Below are positions 8,597 to 16,446 of a DNA stretch of 64,000 bases, in pieces. Every line of letters starts with the position of its first letter. The stretch's first letter is position 1. A program made the position numbers and the translations under genes. This stretch comes from Ancylobacter sp. WKF20 (lineage in GTDB: Bacteria; Pseudomonadota; Alphaproteobacteria; Rhizobiales; Xanthobacteraceae): NCBI RefSeq assembly GCF_029760895.1, contig NZ_CP121679.1, forward strand, positions 3,950,001 through 4,014,000, written 5' to 3'. Under the pieces are notes generated by a model. The model was not told the origin of the DNA and ran no database searches. It was given only the letters and a program-made list of their open reading frames with translations.

Positions 8597-9142
8597 TCAG
8601 CGCACCGCCGCGCGCCAGATGAAGTCACTGTTGCCGGCTTCATCCGTGAGGAGTGGCATTGCACGGCCGATGACGGTGCCGTCTGAAATCGGCCCGAAAT
8701 ACCGTCCGTCGAGACTGTCGCTGACGTCCGGGTTCATCAGGAATAGATGTCCGGGAGCGATACGCCGGCAGCCCTGCCAGACCGGCAGGTCTCGGCCCAC
8801 GCGATCGCGCCGACGGGCTTCGCCGAGTGGCACGCCATCGACGGTGATGGCGTTGCCGAGGCGACAGACATCCTGTCCCGGAAGCCCCATCACGCGCTTC
8901 AACATAGGCGTGCCTTCGCCGATATAGCCGCGCCCGATGAGGAACGCGGCGAGCGGCGATGGCGGCATCACCGCGACCAGATCGGTGATCTCGAGAGCAT
9001 CGGCCGGGTGGAGAGAATAGAGTCCGACAGGAACGCTCGCCGAGACATTCCAGATCAGCTTGAGCGGCGTCGGCAGCGTGGCGGCATAGGCCATACCGAC
9101 GCTGGCGACCGTCGTCATGATCACATAGGCGGCGCGGTTCAT
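8597..9142 (-). CDS. traF: TraF-like S26 signal peptidase
   Basis: A 181-residue inner-membrane protease. An N-terminal hydrophobic segment (residues 4-22) is followed by the nucleophile region with Ser36 in SASVPVGLY and the general-base Lys82 in KRVMGLPGQ. TraF-type enzymes mature or cyclise the conjugative pilin TrbC. The chosen ATG at 9142 overlaps the stop of the DUF2840 gene as ATGA. Because trbC is absent from this window, the peptidase has no visible substrate here. Confidence 0.88.
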   Translation of the reverse strand: MNRAAYVIMTTVASVGMAYAATLPTPLKLIWNVSASVPVGLYSLHPADALEITDLVAVMPPSPLAAFLIGRGYIGEGTPMLKRVMGLPGQDVCRLGNAITVDGVPLGEARRRDRVGRDLPVWQGCRRIAPGHLFLMNPDVSDSLDGRYFGPISDGTVIGRAMPLLTDEAGNSDFIWRAAVR

Positions 9143-9660
9143 TGTCCGCACTCCCGCCGTTTCAGCCACGCCTGATGACGCTCTATCGTGTAGGCGCGTG
9201 GCTCGAAGCCGACGCTGATGCGATGGGCGACATGCCCCCAGTGATCAGGGGCGACGGTTGCTGCATCGATGCCGATCGCCTCGATGGCGTCGATGTGCTG
9301 CAGGATTTTCTCGACCTTCGGCCAGCCATCCACCCGCAGCAGAATCTCGCCGCCGGGACGCACGAAGGGCAGCGTCTGGTAGCCCTCGCCCGGCGCCACG
9401 CAGCGCACGATGTCGAGGCGGGAGGCGACGGTGCCGAAGTCGTTCGACGCCCACCGGACAAAGGCGAAGATGCAGCCGGGAGGGAAGGAGAGCATGCGCC
9501 GGCGGCGATCTAATAGCTGCTCATGCGCGTGATGGCCGAAGCGGATCCAGTTCTCGATGCGCTTCTCGATATGGGTCAGCTCGACATGGGGCATGGCATC
9601 GGATGGGGGCACAGGAGCGAATGCCGTGCTTGCCGCAGGGGATGCAAACGCCGCGCTCAT
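9139..9660 (-). CDS. DUF2840 protein
   Basis: A 173-residue protein of the DUF2840 family, found almost only between parA and traF in alphaproteobacterial integrative elements. The conserved core runs from about residue 24 (HVELTHIEKRIENWIRFG) through LLRVDGWPKVEKIL. No catalytic motif is seen. Both ends overlap neighbours by 4 bases, so it is translationally coupled in the parA-traF run. Function is unknown. Confidence 0.82.
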   Translation of the reverse strand: MSAAFASPAASTAFAPVPPSDAMPHVELTHIEKRIENWIRFGHHAHEQLLDRRRRMLSFPPGCIFAFVRWASNDFGTVASRLDIVRCVAPGEGYQTLPFVRPGGEILLRVDGWPKVEKILQHIDAIEAIGIDAATVAPDHWGHVAHRISVGFEPRAYTIERHQAWLKRRECGQ

Positions 9661-9908
9661 GGCTGGTCTCCTGGTGTGGGAGGGAATTCGCGCGCGAGCA
9701 GGTCGCGCAGCATCTCGGCGACGGTGACGCCGCGGCGGAAGGCGGCGACCTTGATCCGCCCGCGCAGGTCGGGCGTCACATCGATGGTGAGGCGCGCGGT
9801 GAACGGGGCGCCGGGCCGGTGTTCGGTTGAGACATCGGCCGCCTTGATCCAGTGCTCGGGATCAGCCGGTCGGGAGGCAAAGTCGCTGCGGATCGGGCGC
9901 TCGCTCAT
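9657..9908 (-). CDS. Small ribbon-helix-helix partner of ParA
   Basis: An 83-residue protein whose C-terminal half (FTARLTIDVTPDLRGRIKVA and RRGVTVAEMLRDLL) has the beta-helix-helix pattern of a ribbon-helix-helix DNA-binding protein. It overlaps parA by 4 bases and DUF2840 by 4 bases. In this position it is most likely the centromere-binding or accessory partner of the ParA ATPase, comparable in role to VirC2 or ParG-type proteins; this is inferred from context. Confidence 0.7.
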   Translation of the reverse strand: MSERPIRSDFASRPADPEHWIKAADVSTEHRPGAPFTARLTIDVTPDLRGRIKVAAFRRGVTVAEMLRDLLAREFPPTPGDQP

Positions 9909-10558
9909 GGCGCGCGCCTCCCGAGGTCGAGACCATTGATCTCGGCGGCGAGCGCAGCGATCTCGCGCGTGGCTGGCCCCGCATCGTCGCGCTCGAAGAC
10001 GAGACGGCCGGATAGCGCGGCCGCCGCAAAGGCGATGCGCTGACCGATGGTGCTGGCGAGCACCGGGGGATCATGGTCAGCCAGCGTCCGTGCGGTCTCG
10101 CGGGCGAGAACGGTACGCGCGCCGCAGCGGTTCAGGACGAACCGGACCAACAGCGCCGGGCGGTAGATGCGCGCCTCGCGGATCAGCGCCAGCATCTCGG
10201 CCGAGGCCCATCCATCGAAGGGCGAGGGCTGCACGGGGATCAGCACCAGATCGGCAGCGAGCAACGCCGAGCGCATCAGCCCGGCGACGCGGGGCGGTCC
10301 ATCGATGACGATGTGATCGGCGCCACGCGCAAGCTCGGGCGCCTCCCGGTGCAGGGTGTCGCGGGCGAGCCCAACGACACCGAACAGCCGTGGCAATGCC
10401 TCACGGCTGCGCTGCTGCGACCAGTCAAGGCTGGAGCCCTGTGGATCGGCGTCGATCAGGGTTATCCGCTGTCCCTGCCGAGCCCATTGCCCGGCGAGAT
10501 GCAACGCCAGCGTCGTCTTGCCGACCCCGCCTTTCTGGTTGAGGAGCGCGACGATCAT
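9905..10558 (-). CDS. parA: ParA/VirC1-like partition ATPase
   Basis: A 217-residue ATPase beginning MIVALLNQKGGVGKTTLALH, with the deviant Walker A motif KGGVGKTT, followed by LIDADPQGSSLDW and VIDGPP. Such proteins partition the excised or plasmid-like form of the element or, as VirC1, stimulate relaxosome assembly. It is the first gene of the run parA-RHH-DUF2840-traF, and the iterons of the replication initiator lie directly upstream. Confidence 0.92.
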   Translation of the reverse strand: MIVALLNQKGGVGKTTLALHLAGQWARQGQRITLIDADPQGSSLDWSQQRSREALPRLFGVVGLARDTLHREAPELARGADHIVIDGPPRVAGLMRSALLAADLVLIPVQPSPFDGWASAEMLALIREARIYRPALLVRFVLNRCGARTVLARETARTLADHDPPVLASTIGQRIAFAAAALSGRLVFERDDAGPATREIAALAAEINGLDLGRRAP

Positions 10559-10697
10559 GGCGCGCTCCGCACGTTCAGCGGCGACACACGCGTCGTAGTA
10601 GAATGGCGTAGTTCCGTTAGAAGGATTCCGAAGGAATCCGGGTTAGAGAAGTTACTGACGCCGGAAGCCTCTGATTCAGAAGACTGAATCGTCGATT

Positions 10698-10764
10698 CTG
10701 GTCCCCGATAGCACGAGGATCCGGTCCCTGATGGCACGAAGGTGCTGGTCCCCGATAGCACGAG
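10698..10764. repeat. Three iterons between parA and the replication initiator
   Basis: Two identical 20-base units, CTGGTCCCCGATAGCACGAG, at 10698-10717 and 10745-10764, flank a variant unit at 10721-10740 that differs at 4 positions. The period is 23-24 bases, about two helical turns. They lie in the 211-base spacer immediately downstream of the initiator stop and upstream of parA, so they are probable binding sites for the initiator (oriV or autoregulation). Confidence 0.75.
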
Positions 10765-10769
10765 ATGAT

Positions 10770-11657
10770 TCACAGCTTGTCCCCAGATCGGATGGCTGCG
10801 ACACGGCGGCGGGTTGGCAGGGCAAGGCGTCCAGTGTCGATCTCGGCGAAGGACAGGAGGTCGGCACCGTCCGTCTGGCGGCGCATGCCGAGCCGGTAGC
10901 CGGGCAGCGCCTGGCGGTCGACGATCGCGCGCAGGTCATAGGCGAAGTGCTTGAGGGGCGAGAGGCTGCCGGATTTGGCGTGGAGGTGAGCGACGTCGAA
11001 GCTCCAGCCGTGGTCCTGGTGCCCGCCATGCTTGCGCACCAGGCGGTAGAGCCAGCGCTCCAGCCCGCCCGTCAGCCCGAAATAAGCGCGGTCGATGGTA
11101 AGCACGAGCGCATCGTCGAGCACGGCGCGGTAGAACCAGTCCGGCAGGATGAGGTCGACACCATCCGGCCGGCCGCTGCGGTCGGTGCGCTCCTGCCATT
11201 CATTGATCCAGGAGAAGCGGTGGCGGCGTCCCTCCGCCGGCTGGCGGATGGTGGTCGAGACCGTCGTGGACTGGAGACGGTCGAGCGCGGCCTTGAGGCG
11301 CTGATAATCCCGCAGCGAGGTGCCTCGCCCGACAAAGGTGAGGATCTCATAGGGCGTCGCCGCCATCAGGCGCGAGGTGCGAAGCCCCGCGTCGCGCGCC
11401 TCGACGATCTGGCTGGCGGCCCAGATGAGGATGTCGGCGTCCCAGATCGTCGCCATGCCCTGGTCGGGCACGGCCTCGACGCGGATGGCGACAGGACCGG
11501 CCCGGAAATCGATCGGCGCGACGCGCGGCGTCTTGGAGAGGGAGAAGAAGGGATAGGCCATGAGATCCTGCGCGTCGCGGGGGGCGACATCGCCGGGCCG
11601 AGAGCGGAACAGATCGAGCTGTTCGCGCTCCGAGGGGGAACTGGGCGATAGCGCCAT
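10770..11657 (-). CDS. RPA-type replication initiator
   Basis: A 295-residue protein of the replication initiator protein A family (PF10134), recognisable from AYPFFSLSKTPR, GMATIWDADILIWAASQI and PYEILTFVGRGTSLRDYQRL. These winged-helix initiators support rolling or theta replication of plasmids and of the excised form of integrative elements. Full length. The iterons sit just after its stop, and an AlpA-like HTH gene precedes it by 6 bases, the normal order for this element type. Confidence 0.88.
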   Translation of the reverse strand: MALSPSSPSEREQLDLFRSRPGDVAPRDAQDLMAYPFFSLSKTPRVAPIDFRAGPVAIRVEAVPDQGMATIWDADILIWAASQIVEARDAGLRTSRLMAATPYEILTFVGRGTSLRDYQRLKAALDRLQSTTVSTTIRQPAEGRRHRFSWINEWQERTDRSGRPDGVDLILPDWFYRAVLDDALVLTIDRAYFGLTGGLERWLYRLVRKHGGHQDHGWSFDVAHLHAKSGSLSPLKHFAYDLRAIVDRQALPGYRLGMRRQTDGADLLSFAEIDTGRLALPTRRRVAAIRSGDKL

Positions 11658-11663
11658 GGCGCA

Positions 11664-11945
11664 TCACCGGGACACAGAGCCGGCCGAGGCGGCGGCAGGG
11701 CCGGCGTGCCGCTTGGCCGGCAAGACGGTGCCGCGCGGATCGGAGGTCGAGGTGACCGTGCCGCGCTCGGTCCAAGCCTGGAGGTCGTCGATGGAATAAA
11801 CGACGCGCCCGCCCAGCTTGCGATAGGCGGGACCGGTGCCATAGGTGCGGTGCTTCTCAAGCGTGCGGGCCGACAGGCTTAGGAACGCGGCGGCTTCCTT
11901 GGTACGCAGGTAGCGCGGCGGGAGGGTGGCGAGATCGGGTCGCAT
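11664..11945 (-). CDS. AlpA/MerR-like helix-turn-helix protein
   Basis: A 93-residue protein beginning MRPDLATLPPRYLRTKEAAA, with an excisionase-type winged helix (KEAAAFLSLSARTLEKHRTYGTGP then YRKLGGRVVYSIDDLQAW, named in parts). The ATG at 11945 has GGAGG at 8 bases; an upstream ATG at 12005 lacks such a site. Family members act as excision directionality factors or local regulators. It sits immediately upstream of the replication initiator and is probably cotranscribed with it. Confidence 0.85.
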   Translation of the reverse strand: MRPDLATLPPRYLRTKEAAAFLSLSARTLEKHRTYGTGPAYRKLGGRVVYSIDDLQAWTERGTVTSTSDPRGTVLPAKRHAGPAAASAGSVSR

Positions 11946-12067
11946 GGAGCGGGCCTCCGTGGGCGTGGCGGGAGCCGCCGGAGTGCGGCGGCGGACGGTG
12001 ACCACGGTGGCGGAGGAGGAATGTCGGGAGGGATGGGGAAGATTGGGGGGCTAAAATCCCCACCCCT

Positions 12068-12800
12068 TCACGCCCGGCGACGACGACGGAACAGCCGCAG
12101 ATAGCCGCCGGCGATGAGGCCGGTGCCGCCTTCCACGAGGCCTATGACGCGGTCGCGCAGGGGAGACGTCTTCCAGGGATCAGCCAAGACACGCTCTGTG
12201 CCCAACAGGGCAATGGCGATGTCACGGTAGCTCGCGCCCCGGTTCCGTCCGTCGCAGGCCTGAAGCATCAGCCGCAGGCGTCCGCGCTGCTGGCGGGTCA
12301 TACGGGTGTCGGGTGGCACGGGCTTCCCACGGTGCGCATGCCAGAGGCGGTTCAGGGCCTCAATGCGGCCAGACAGGTCATCATCGAAGGGGATCAGAGC
12401 GGCGATCGGCGCGCCAGCTGCTACGCCGGAAAGCAGAAGGTGCGGCGGGACCGCATGATCAGGTGGTTCGGCAGGCACTGCTTAAGGCACTGTCCCGGGG
12501 CGCAGCAGTTGGTCGGGAAGCGCGGTAAGGATGGTGACGGCCGGGTTGATCCGCGGGGACCAGTGGACGGGCTGACGGGTCGCGGGGAGCGAGGGATTGG
12601 CCGCGAAATCGTAGCCCCCAGCGATGCTCGACCTCTGCGGGGAGAGGTGCAGTTGCCCTGTCGGCATTTACAAGGTCTCGATAGGCCTGCTGGTAGGATG
12701 GGTCCCGCCTCAGGCATTCCCAGGCCAGTCCCTCCACCGAGAGATCATCGAAATAGTCGTAGGTCCGACTGTCTCGCCAGCGCGACGTATCGGGCTTCAT
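12068..12800 (-). pseudogene. Broken DUF6499-DUF2285 regulator
   Basis: The N-terminal part starts MKPDTSRWRDSRTYDYFDDL at 12800 and runs in frame to EVEHRWGLRFR. There an extra base in the GGCC at 12599-12602 shifts the frame; deleting it restores ANPSLPATRQPVHWSPRINP. That restored frame meets a TAA at 12482-12484 and continues in the same frame through a GTG at 12478 into the DUF2285 part (LIPFDDDLSGRIEALNRLW). Related elements carry this as one gene of about 250 residues. The C-terminal half might still be made from the GTG. Its job in the element is thought to be transcriptional regulation. Confidence 0.7.
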
Positions 12801-12919
12801 GAGCGACTCCCAAACGGTGCATGCCGTTGGGATCAGCAATTAAGGATTGCATCACGAGGCGAAACTCACCGCACGCGCAACAGGTGATGCTGCGCGCGCA
12901 TCACCTGGACCGGGGCGCT

Positions 12920-13186
12920 TCAGTTGACGCGATGTGGGAGCAGATCGCGATAGCCTGTCTGGGCCAGCCAGCGGGCGCGCTCGAGATGGCTATCATGGAC
13001 CGCGCGGGCGCGGGCAGGTTCCTGCGCCGGATCAATCCCGAACAGGACGACCACCACTTCCTGCCAGTCGGCCCCCTCGGCGGTCGCGTCGAGCAGGCGC
13101 ATATAGAGCTTGATATGGGTGCGGTCATAGGCGGTCAGTTTCTGACCCGACGGCGCCCTATCCTCAAACGCCTTGGCCACGTCCAT
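12920..13186 (-). CDS. Small DUF2285-like protein
   Basis: About 88 residues from the ATG at 13186 (MDVAKAFEDRAPSGQKLTAY), although the frame is open to 13297. The segments LKLYMRLLDA-type (here IKLYMRLLDATAEGADW) and RARAVHDSHLERARWLAQ match the short DUF2285 proteins encoded next to the DUF6499 gene in this element family. Function is unknown; it is divergent from the XRE regulator gene and may share regulation with it. Confidence 0.72.
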   Translation of the reverse strand: MDVAKAFEDRAPSGQKLTAYDRTHIKLYMRLLDATAEGADWQEVVVVLFGIDPAQEPARARAVHDSHLERARWLAQTGYRDLLPHRVN

Positions 13187-13388
13187 GCCCCGCAGGCTGC
13201 CGTTTCTTCTGTCGCAAGCCAAGCCGTCGGCGACGGTGTGAGGTTGCGTTTGGAAACATTCTACCATGCGCACTCGCAAAGCCGAACGCCGGTTCACCGG
13301 TTAGGACACCTGATCCACTGTCCCTTTAATGCGGAGGACGAGAGGGGCGAAGGGACCCCTGAAACACGGCGGTCCAAGCTATGTAGAG

Positions 13389-13410
13389 AATACTCCGTGG
13401 TGAAATACTC
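13389..13410. promoter_or_regulatory. Direct repeat before the XRE regulator
   Basis: AATACTC occurs at 13389-13395 and again at 13404-13410, 15 bases apart, 24 bases before the regulator's ATG at 13434. This spacing and place suit binding of the XRE protein to its own promoter. No longer palindrome was found. Confidence 0.3.
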
Positions 13411-13433
13411 ATCAAGCGACTGCTCTCTCGGTC

Positions 13434-13682
13434 ATGGAGATCCGAGAGGTGTTCGCGCGCAATCTGAAGGCCTTGCGGCTGGCCAAAGGGCTGTCGCAGG
13501 AGGAGCTTGCGCACCTCGCGGATATCGATCGCACCTATATCAGTTCGCTCGAGCGGTGCGTCTACAACGCCAGCATCGATGTGGTGGAGCGGCTCGCCTC
13601 GGTTCTCGGCGTCGAGGCCTCCGACCTGCTCCTGCGTCGGCCGAAAGAGCCGGCCGTGATCGATCCTGAGGATGACAAGTAG
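13434..13682 (+). CDS. XRE-family transcriptional regulator
   Basis: An 82-residue HTH_3 protein: VFARNLKALRLAKGLSQEEL, then HLADIDRTYISSLERC forming the recognition helix. Only the DNA-binding domain is present; the acidic tail PAVIDPEDDK carries no sensor. It is the only plus-strand gene inside the element backbone and is divergent from the DUF2285 gene. It is likely the element's main repressor; a protease of the ImmA type, as encoded at 657-1445, could act on it, but no direct evidence links them. Confidence 0.88.
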   Translation: MEIREVFARNLKALRLAKGLSQEELAHLADIDRTYISSLERCVYNASIDVVERLASVLGVEASDLLLRRPKEPAVIDPEDDK

Positions 13683-13765
13683 GGCTCGATTTTAGCCGTC
13701 TCGATATTCGCTACTTGCCGATGGAGCGCGTCCCCGGCCTTGGTGCCGGGGACGCGATCTGCGCT

Positions 13766-14092
13766 TCAGTCACCACGCCGTCCGTTGGGGCGCGACCAGA
13801 TCAGCGAGAAGCCTTCACCGTCCTCGTCGTCGAACAGGTTGGCGTAGATCGGAGCGGTGAAGCTCGGGTCGTCGAGCTTGAGGCCCAGATAGTCGCGACC
13901 TTCGGTGGAGCGCTTGGACCAGGCGGCGCCGATCTCGGCGCGGCCGACCAGCACCCGGTGGCTGGGGGCGTTCTCGCCGGTGGCGCGGGTATCGGGGATG
14001 ATGCGCACGCCCCGGGCCTGCACGCTGAGGGTGACGATGTCGCCGGTGAACTCGTTGGTGCCGGTCTTCTTGAAGGTGCCGATGGTGGCCAT
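13766..14092 (-). CDS. DUF736 protein
   Basis: A 108-residue protein beginning MATIGTFKKTGTNEFTGDI and containing GVRIIPDTRATGENAPSHRV and YLGLKLDDPSFTAPIYANLF (in parts), all diagnostic of DUF736. The family is small, soluble and tied to alphaproteobacterial plasmids and integrative elements; its function is unknown. The ATG at 14092 is preceded by GGAG-type purines. The frame remains open far upstream, but the family start is clear. Confidence 0.9.
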   Translation of the reverse strand: MATIGTFKKTGTNEFTGDIVTLSVQARGVRIIPDTRATGENAPSHRVLVGRAEIGAAWSKRSTEGRDYLGLKLDDPSFTAPIYANLFDDEDGEGFSLIWSRPNGRRGD

Positions 14093-14721
14093 GTTCCGTC
14101 TCCGTCCTGTCTCCTGAGCCCGCACCATTGCGGCCTCGATGGCGATCGGGAGGCCGGAGGCGAGCGACGCCACATCGCCTCGGGGTCCCCGTCGCGCTGG
14201 CGCGATGGGGTGAGGATTGCGACCGCAGCGCAGCGGAGGACGGCGCAGGCGCGACTTTGTTGCTGCGCGAGGAATGACGGCGATCCGGGGTCCCCGCGCA
14301 GCGCGCGGGGTGGGCGTCGGCAGGGGAAGAAAGTCGAGCCCAGCCGTTGTGGCATAGGCGCTCGAGGCGCAGCCGTCCTTCGGCCAGATCAGGCCATTGA
14401 AGAGGCCGTTTGGAGCGGGCACGGACGGATGGATGAGGAGACGGTTTGGCCTCGGGCCGGATATCGAGACCCGACCAGCCTGCATCGGCGGAAGATACCC
14501 TGAGCTTGGCCAAGCTGCGCATTCCCCGTCCCGCCAACGTCGCGAATGCTCTGCCCCGAGGGGGCTTTCGACTGCGACGCGGCCGCGTCCTCCCCGCGCA
14601 CCAATCTTGCCGCATCGTAGGGCGAAGCCGGCGCGCCGGATCTCCGCTCCCTCCCGGCCCGACCGATTGACGCGGACCCTAACCCATTCGCCGTCTGGTG
14701 CGCCGAGCGGCTATCGCGGTG
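14093..14721. other. Long gene-free spacer upstream of DUF736
   Basis: About 630 bases without a supported gene. It holds two related GC-rich hairpins (see the repeat entry at 14182-14310) and the promoter side of the DUF736 gene. Long open frames on both strands reflect high GC content only; none has a family match or a good ribosome-binding site. Confidence 0.45.
14182..14310. repeat. Two related GC-rich hairpins
   Basis: The first stem is CCCCGTCGCG at 14187-14196 paired with CGCGATGGGG at 14201-14210 (one G-T pair). The second is CCCCGCGC at 14292-14299 with GCGCGGGG at 14303-14310, loop AGC. Both are preceded by GGGGT and followed by TG, so they look like copies of one small palindromic repeat about 100 bases apart. 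Confidence 0.5.
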
Positions 14722-15159
14722 TCAGGGAGGGGAGCTGTGTCCGTCAGAAGGGCCGAACGCTTTCGTGTCAGTGATGCGGACGAAGGCGACGATGCCGACC
14801 ACGCCGGCTCCGATGATCGAAAGCACCATCTGCCACAGCTGGGAGGGCATGGTGTACTTAACGATGCCATGGGTGGCGTGGAAGCCTGCCGCCACGGCCG
14901 GGACGACGAACACGGCAGCGATGATCAGACGCGCCCAGATCGGGCGGACGATCGCGAATAGGAACTGACCGAGGGCGTAAGTCAGGCCAGCGGCGGCAAG
15001 GCCGACCACAACGCCGAGCCATCCGGCGCCGGTGCCATAGGCCCATGTGCCCGCCGTTATGCCCGAAAACAGTGGTAACGCGAATACCGCCAGCGTGAAG
15101 AGCAGCCAGCAGAAGAATGCGATTGTCACCATGCTGAGGAGAATGCCGATGAAGATCAT
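14722..15159 (-). CDS. Four-helix membrane protein of the element
   Basis: A 145-residue protein with about four hydrophobic segments (near residues 2-34, 42-72, 77-94 and 108-128) and a short polar tail. No conserved catalytic residues are visible. It is an inner-membrane protein of unknown role, in a place where this element type often carries a small membrane protein. A 55-residue membrane protein gene lies 123 bases upstream on the same strand. Confidence 0.7.
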   Translation of the reverse strand: MIFIGILLSMVTIAFFCWLLFTLAVFALPLFSGITAGTWAYGTGAGWLGVVVGLAAAGLTYALGQFLFAIVRPIWARLIIAAVFVVPAVAAGFHATHGIVKYTMPSQLWQMVLSIIGAGVVGIVAFVRITDTKAFGPSDGHSSPP

Positions 15160-15282
15160 GGGAGCGGCTCCATAAAATCAGATCGAAGCGCCTCCACCAC
15201 CACGATGGACCGGCGGGATTGGCGTCGGCGGCAGAGCACGACCGCACGCCACTTCCGCTGATCACGGCCGCCTGTTTGGCTC

Positions 15283-15450
15283 TCAGGAGGCGAAGGGGTC
15301 GATTTCGCGGACGATGGCGGCTTCATCGCCGTCATATTCGGCCGCCGGGGTAACGGAGAGCGTGCCGTCGCCGGCGCGGAAGATGACGACGGTGGCCATC
15401 AGGGTGGTGGCGAGGCTGAAGGCGAAGGCGTGAGCGATCTGGGCGGACAT
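15283..15450 (-). CDS. 55-residue single-pass membrane protein
   Basis: A short gene from the ATG at 15450 (MSAQIAHAFAFSLATTLMAT) to a TGA at 15283-15285, with AGGAG 8 bases upstream of the start. One hydrophobic segment (residues 5-24) is followed by a soluble acidic tail containing EYDGDEAAIVREIDPF. Codon use fits the neighbourhood. It is probably coexpressed with the four-helix membrane protein downstream. No family is recognised. Confidence 0.6.
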   Translation of the reverse strand: MSAQIAHAFAFSLATTLMATVVIFRAGDGTLSVTPAAEYDGDEAAIVREIDPFAS

Positions 15451-15688
15451 CGACCTGGCTCCTGAGCGAGCGGAGGTCCATCCCCGCTGACAGGCGCCCG
15501 AAAGGGCCGGTCGCTGGCCGCAATCACCGCGTGAGGCGCAGCCGGAGCGGCGGCACGCGCAGCGTAGTCCGACCCTTCATGGGTTGATGGCGTCAGGCCA
15601 TCGGCTGGACCCAAGGATCAGCGTCGTAAAGCGGGGGTGGTCGTCCGGTCAGGAGACCGTGATGGCGGGTTGCCGCGCTGGCAGGTCG

Positions 15689-16111
15689 TCAGCGTTCCAC
15701 GTTCCACGGATTGATGACCGCCACACCGGCGGCGTCGAATGCGCTGGTATCGCGCGTGGCCACAGCAAAGCCCCGAGAGGCTGCGATCGCCGCGATATAG
15801 CCGTCGGGCGTCGGAAAGCCCTTGCCGGTCGCACGCGCCTTCACGGCGAGGTCGGCATAGCGTCGTGCGGCAGCGACATCGAACGGCAGGACACGGTCGG
15901 CGAACAGCTCCATCACCCCGTCCAGGGCCTCCGTGAGCCTGTCCTTGCGCTTGCCCGCGGGCAGCGCACCGATGCCGTACAACAGTTCGGCGATGGTGAC
16001 GCTGGAGAGATAGAGCGTCTCGGCCGCCTGATCGTCGAGCCACGCCCGCACGGTGTCGTCGGGCGTGGGCTTCATCGCCTCCGAGATGACATTGGTGTCG
16101 AGAAGGATCAT
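15689..16111 (-). CDS. PIN-domain ribonuclease toxin (VapC/FitB-like)
   Basis: A 140-residue PIN protein with the acidic metal ligands Asp5 (MILLDTN), Glu42 (SVTIAELLYG), Asp103 (PTPDGYIAAIA) and Asp121 (ATRDTSAF). It would cut RNA when released from its antitoxin. The gene overlaps the antitoxin gene by 4 bases. The C-terminus ending VINPWN is typical of FitB-type toxins. All catalytic positions are intact, so it is likely functional; it stabilises the element. Confidence 0.92.
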   Translation of the reverse strand: MILLDTNVISEAMKPTPDDTVRAWLDDQAAETLYLSSVTIAELLYGIGALPAGKRKDRLTEALDGVMELFADRVLPFDVAAARRYADLAVKARATGKGFPTPDGYIAAIAASRGFAVATRDTSAFDAAGVAVINPWNVER

Positions 16112-16362
16112 TCGAAGCTCATGGGCTCGGCAGGCGTCCTGTCGCGCGCCGGGTTGAGGGCGTCGATGTCCTCATTGGTCAGGCCGAGGCGGCGGGTGCG
16201 CTCCGCGAGCTCCGTCCCGAGCCGGAGGCGCGTGTCAGGGCGAACGGCGCTCTCCAGGATGTCGCGCATCTCAGCTTCGGTGCTGCGGCCATGCTGGGCC
16301 GCGCGCACCTTCAAGGCGCGGTGCGTTGCCTCGGATAGGTTGCGGATCGTCACTGCGGGCAT
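16108..16362 (-). CDS. FitA-like antitoxin
   Basis: An 84-residue ribbon-helix-helix protein: MPAVTIRNLSEATHRALKVR, then AAQHGRSTEAEMRDILESAV, the FitA/StbC pattern. The C-terminal tail would wrap the PIN toxin encoded by the overlapping downstream gene. It autoregulates in known systems; direct TGATAGC repeats lie just upstream of its start. Confidence 0.92.
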   Translation of the reverse strand: MPAVTIRNLSEATHRALKVRAAQHGRSTEAEMRDILESAVRPDTRLRLGTELAERTRRLGLTNEDIDALNPARDRTPAEPMSFE

Positions 16363-16382
16363 GATGGCGCCTCCAGTAAGGC

Positions 16383-16398
16383 TGATAGCGTTGATAGC
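16383..16398. promoter_or_regulatory. Tandem TGATAGC sites before the antitoxin gene
   Basis: TGATAGC at 16383-16389 and 16392-16398, separated by two bases, 21 bases upstream of the antitoxin ATG (16362). Their place fits binding by the FitA-like protein. Confidence 0.4.
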
Positions 16399-16446
16399 AA
16401 AATAGAGAGTTTGCCATCACATTCAAGGCGCCGTGGTTGGCGGCGC

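Noticed and set aside
11946..12005. Longer start for the AlpA-like protein
   Set aside because: The ATG at 12005 adds 20 unconserved residues, while ATG 11945 has GGAGG at the right distance and the common family start.
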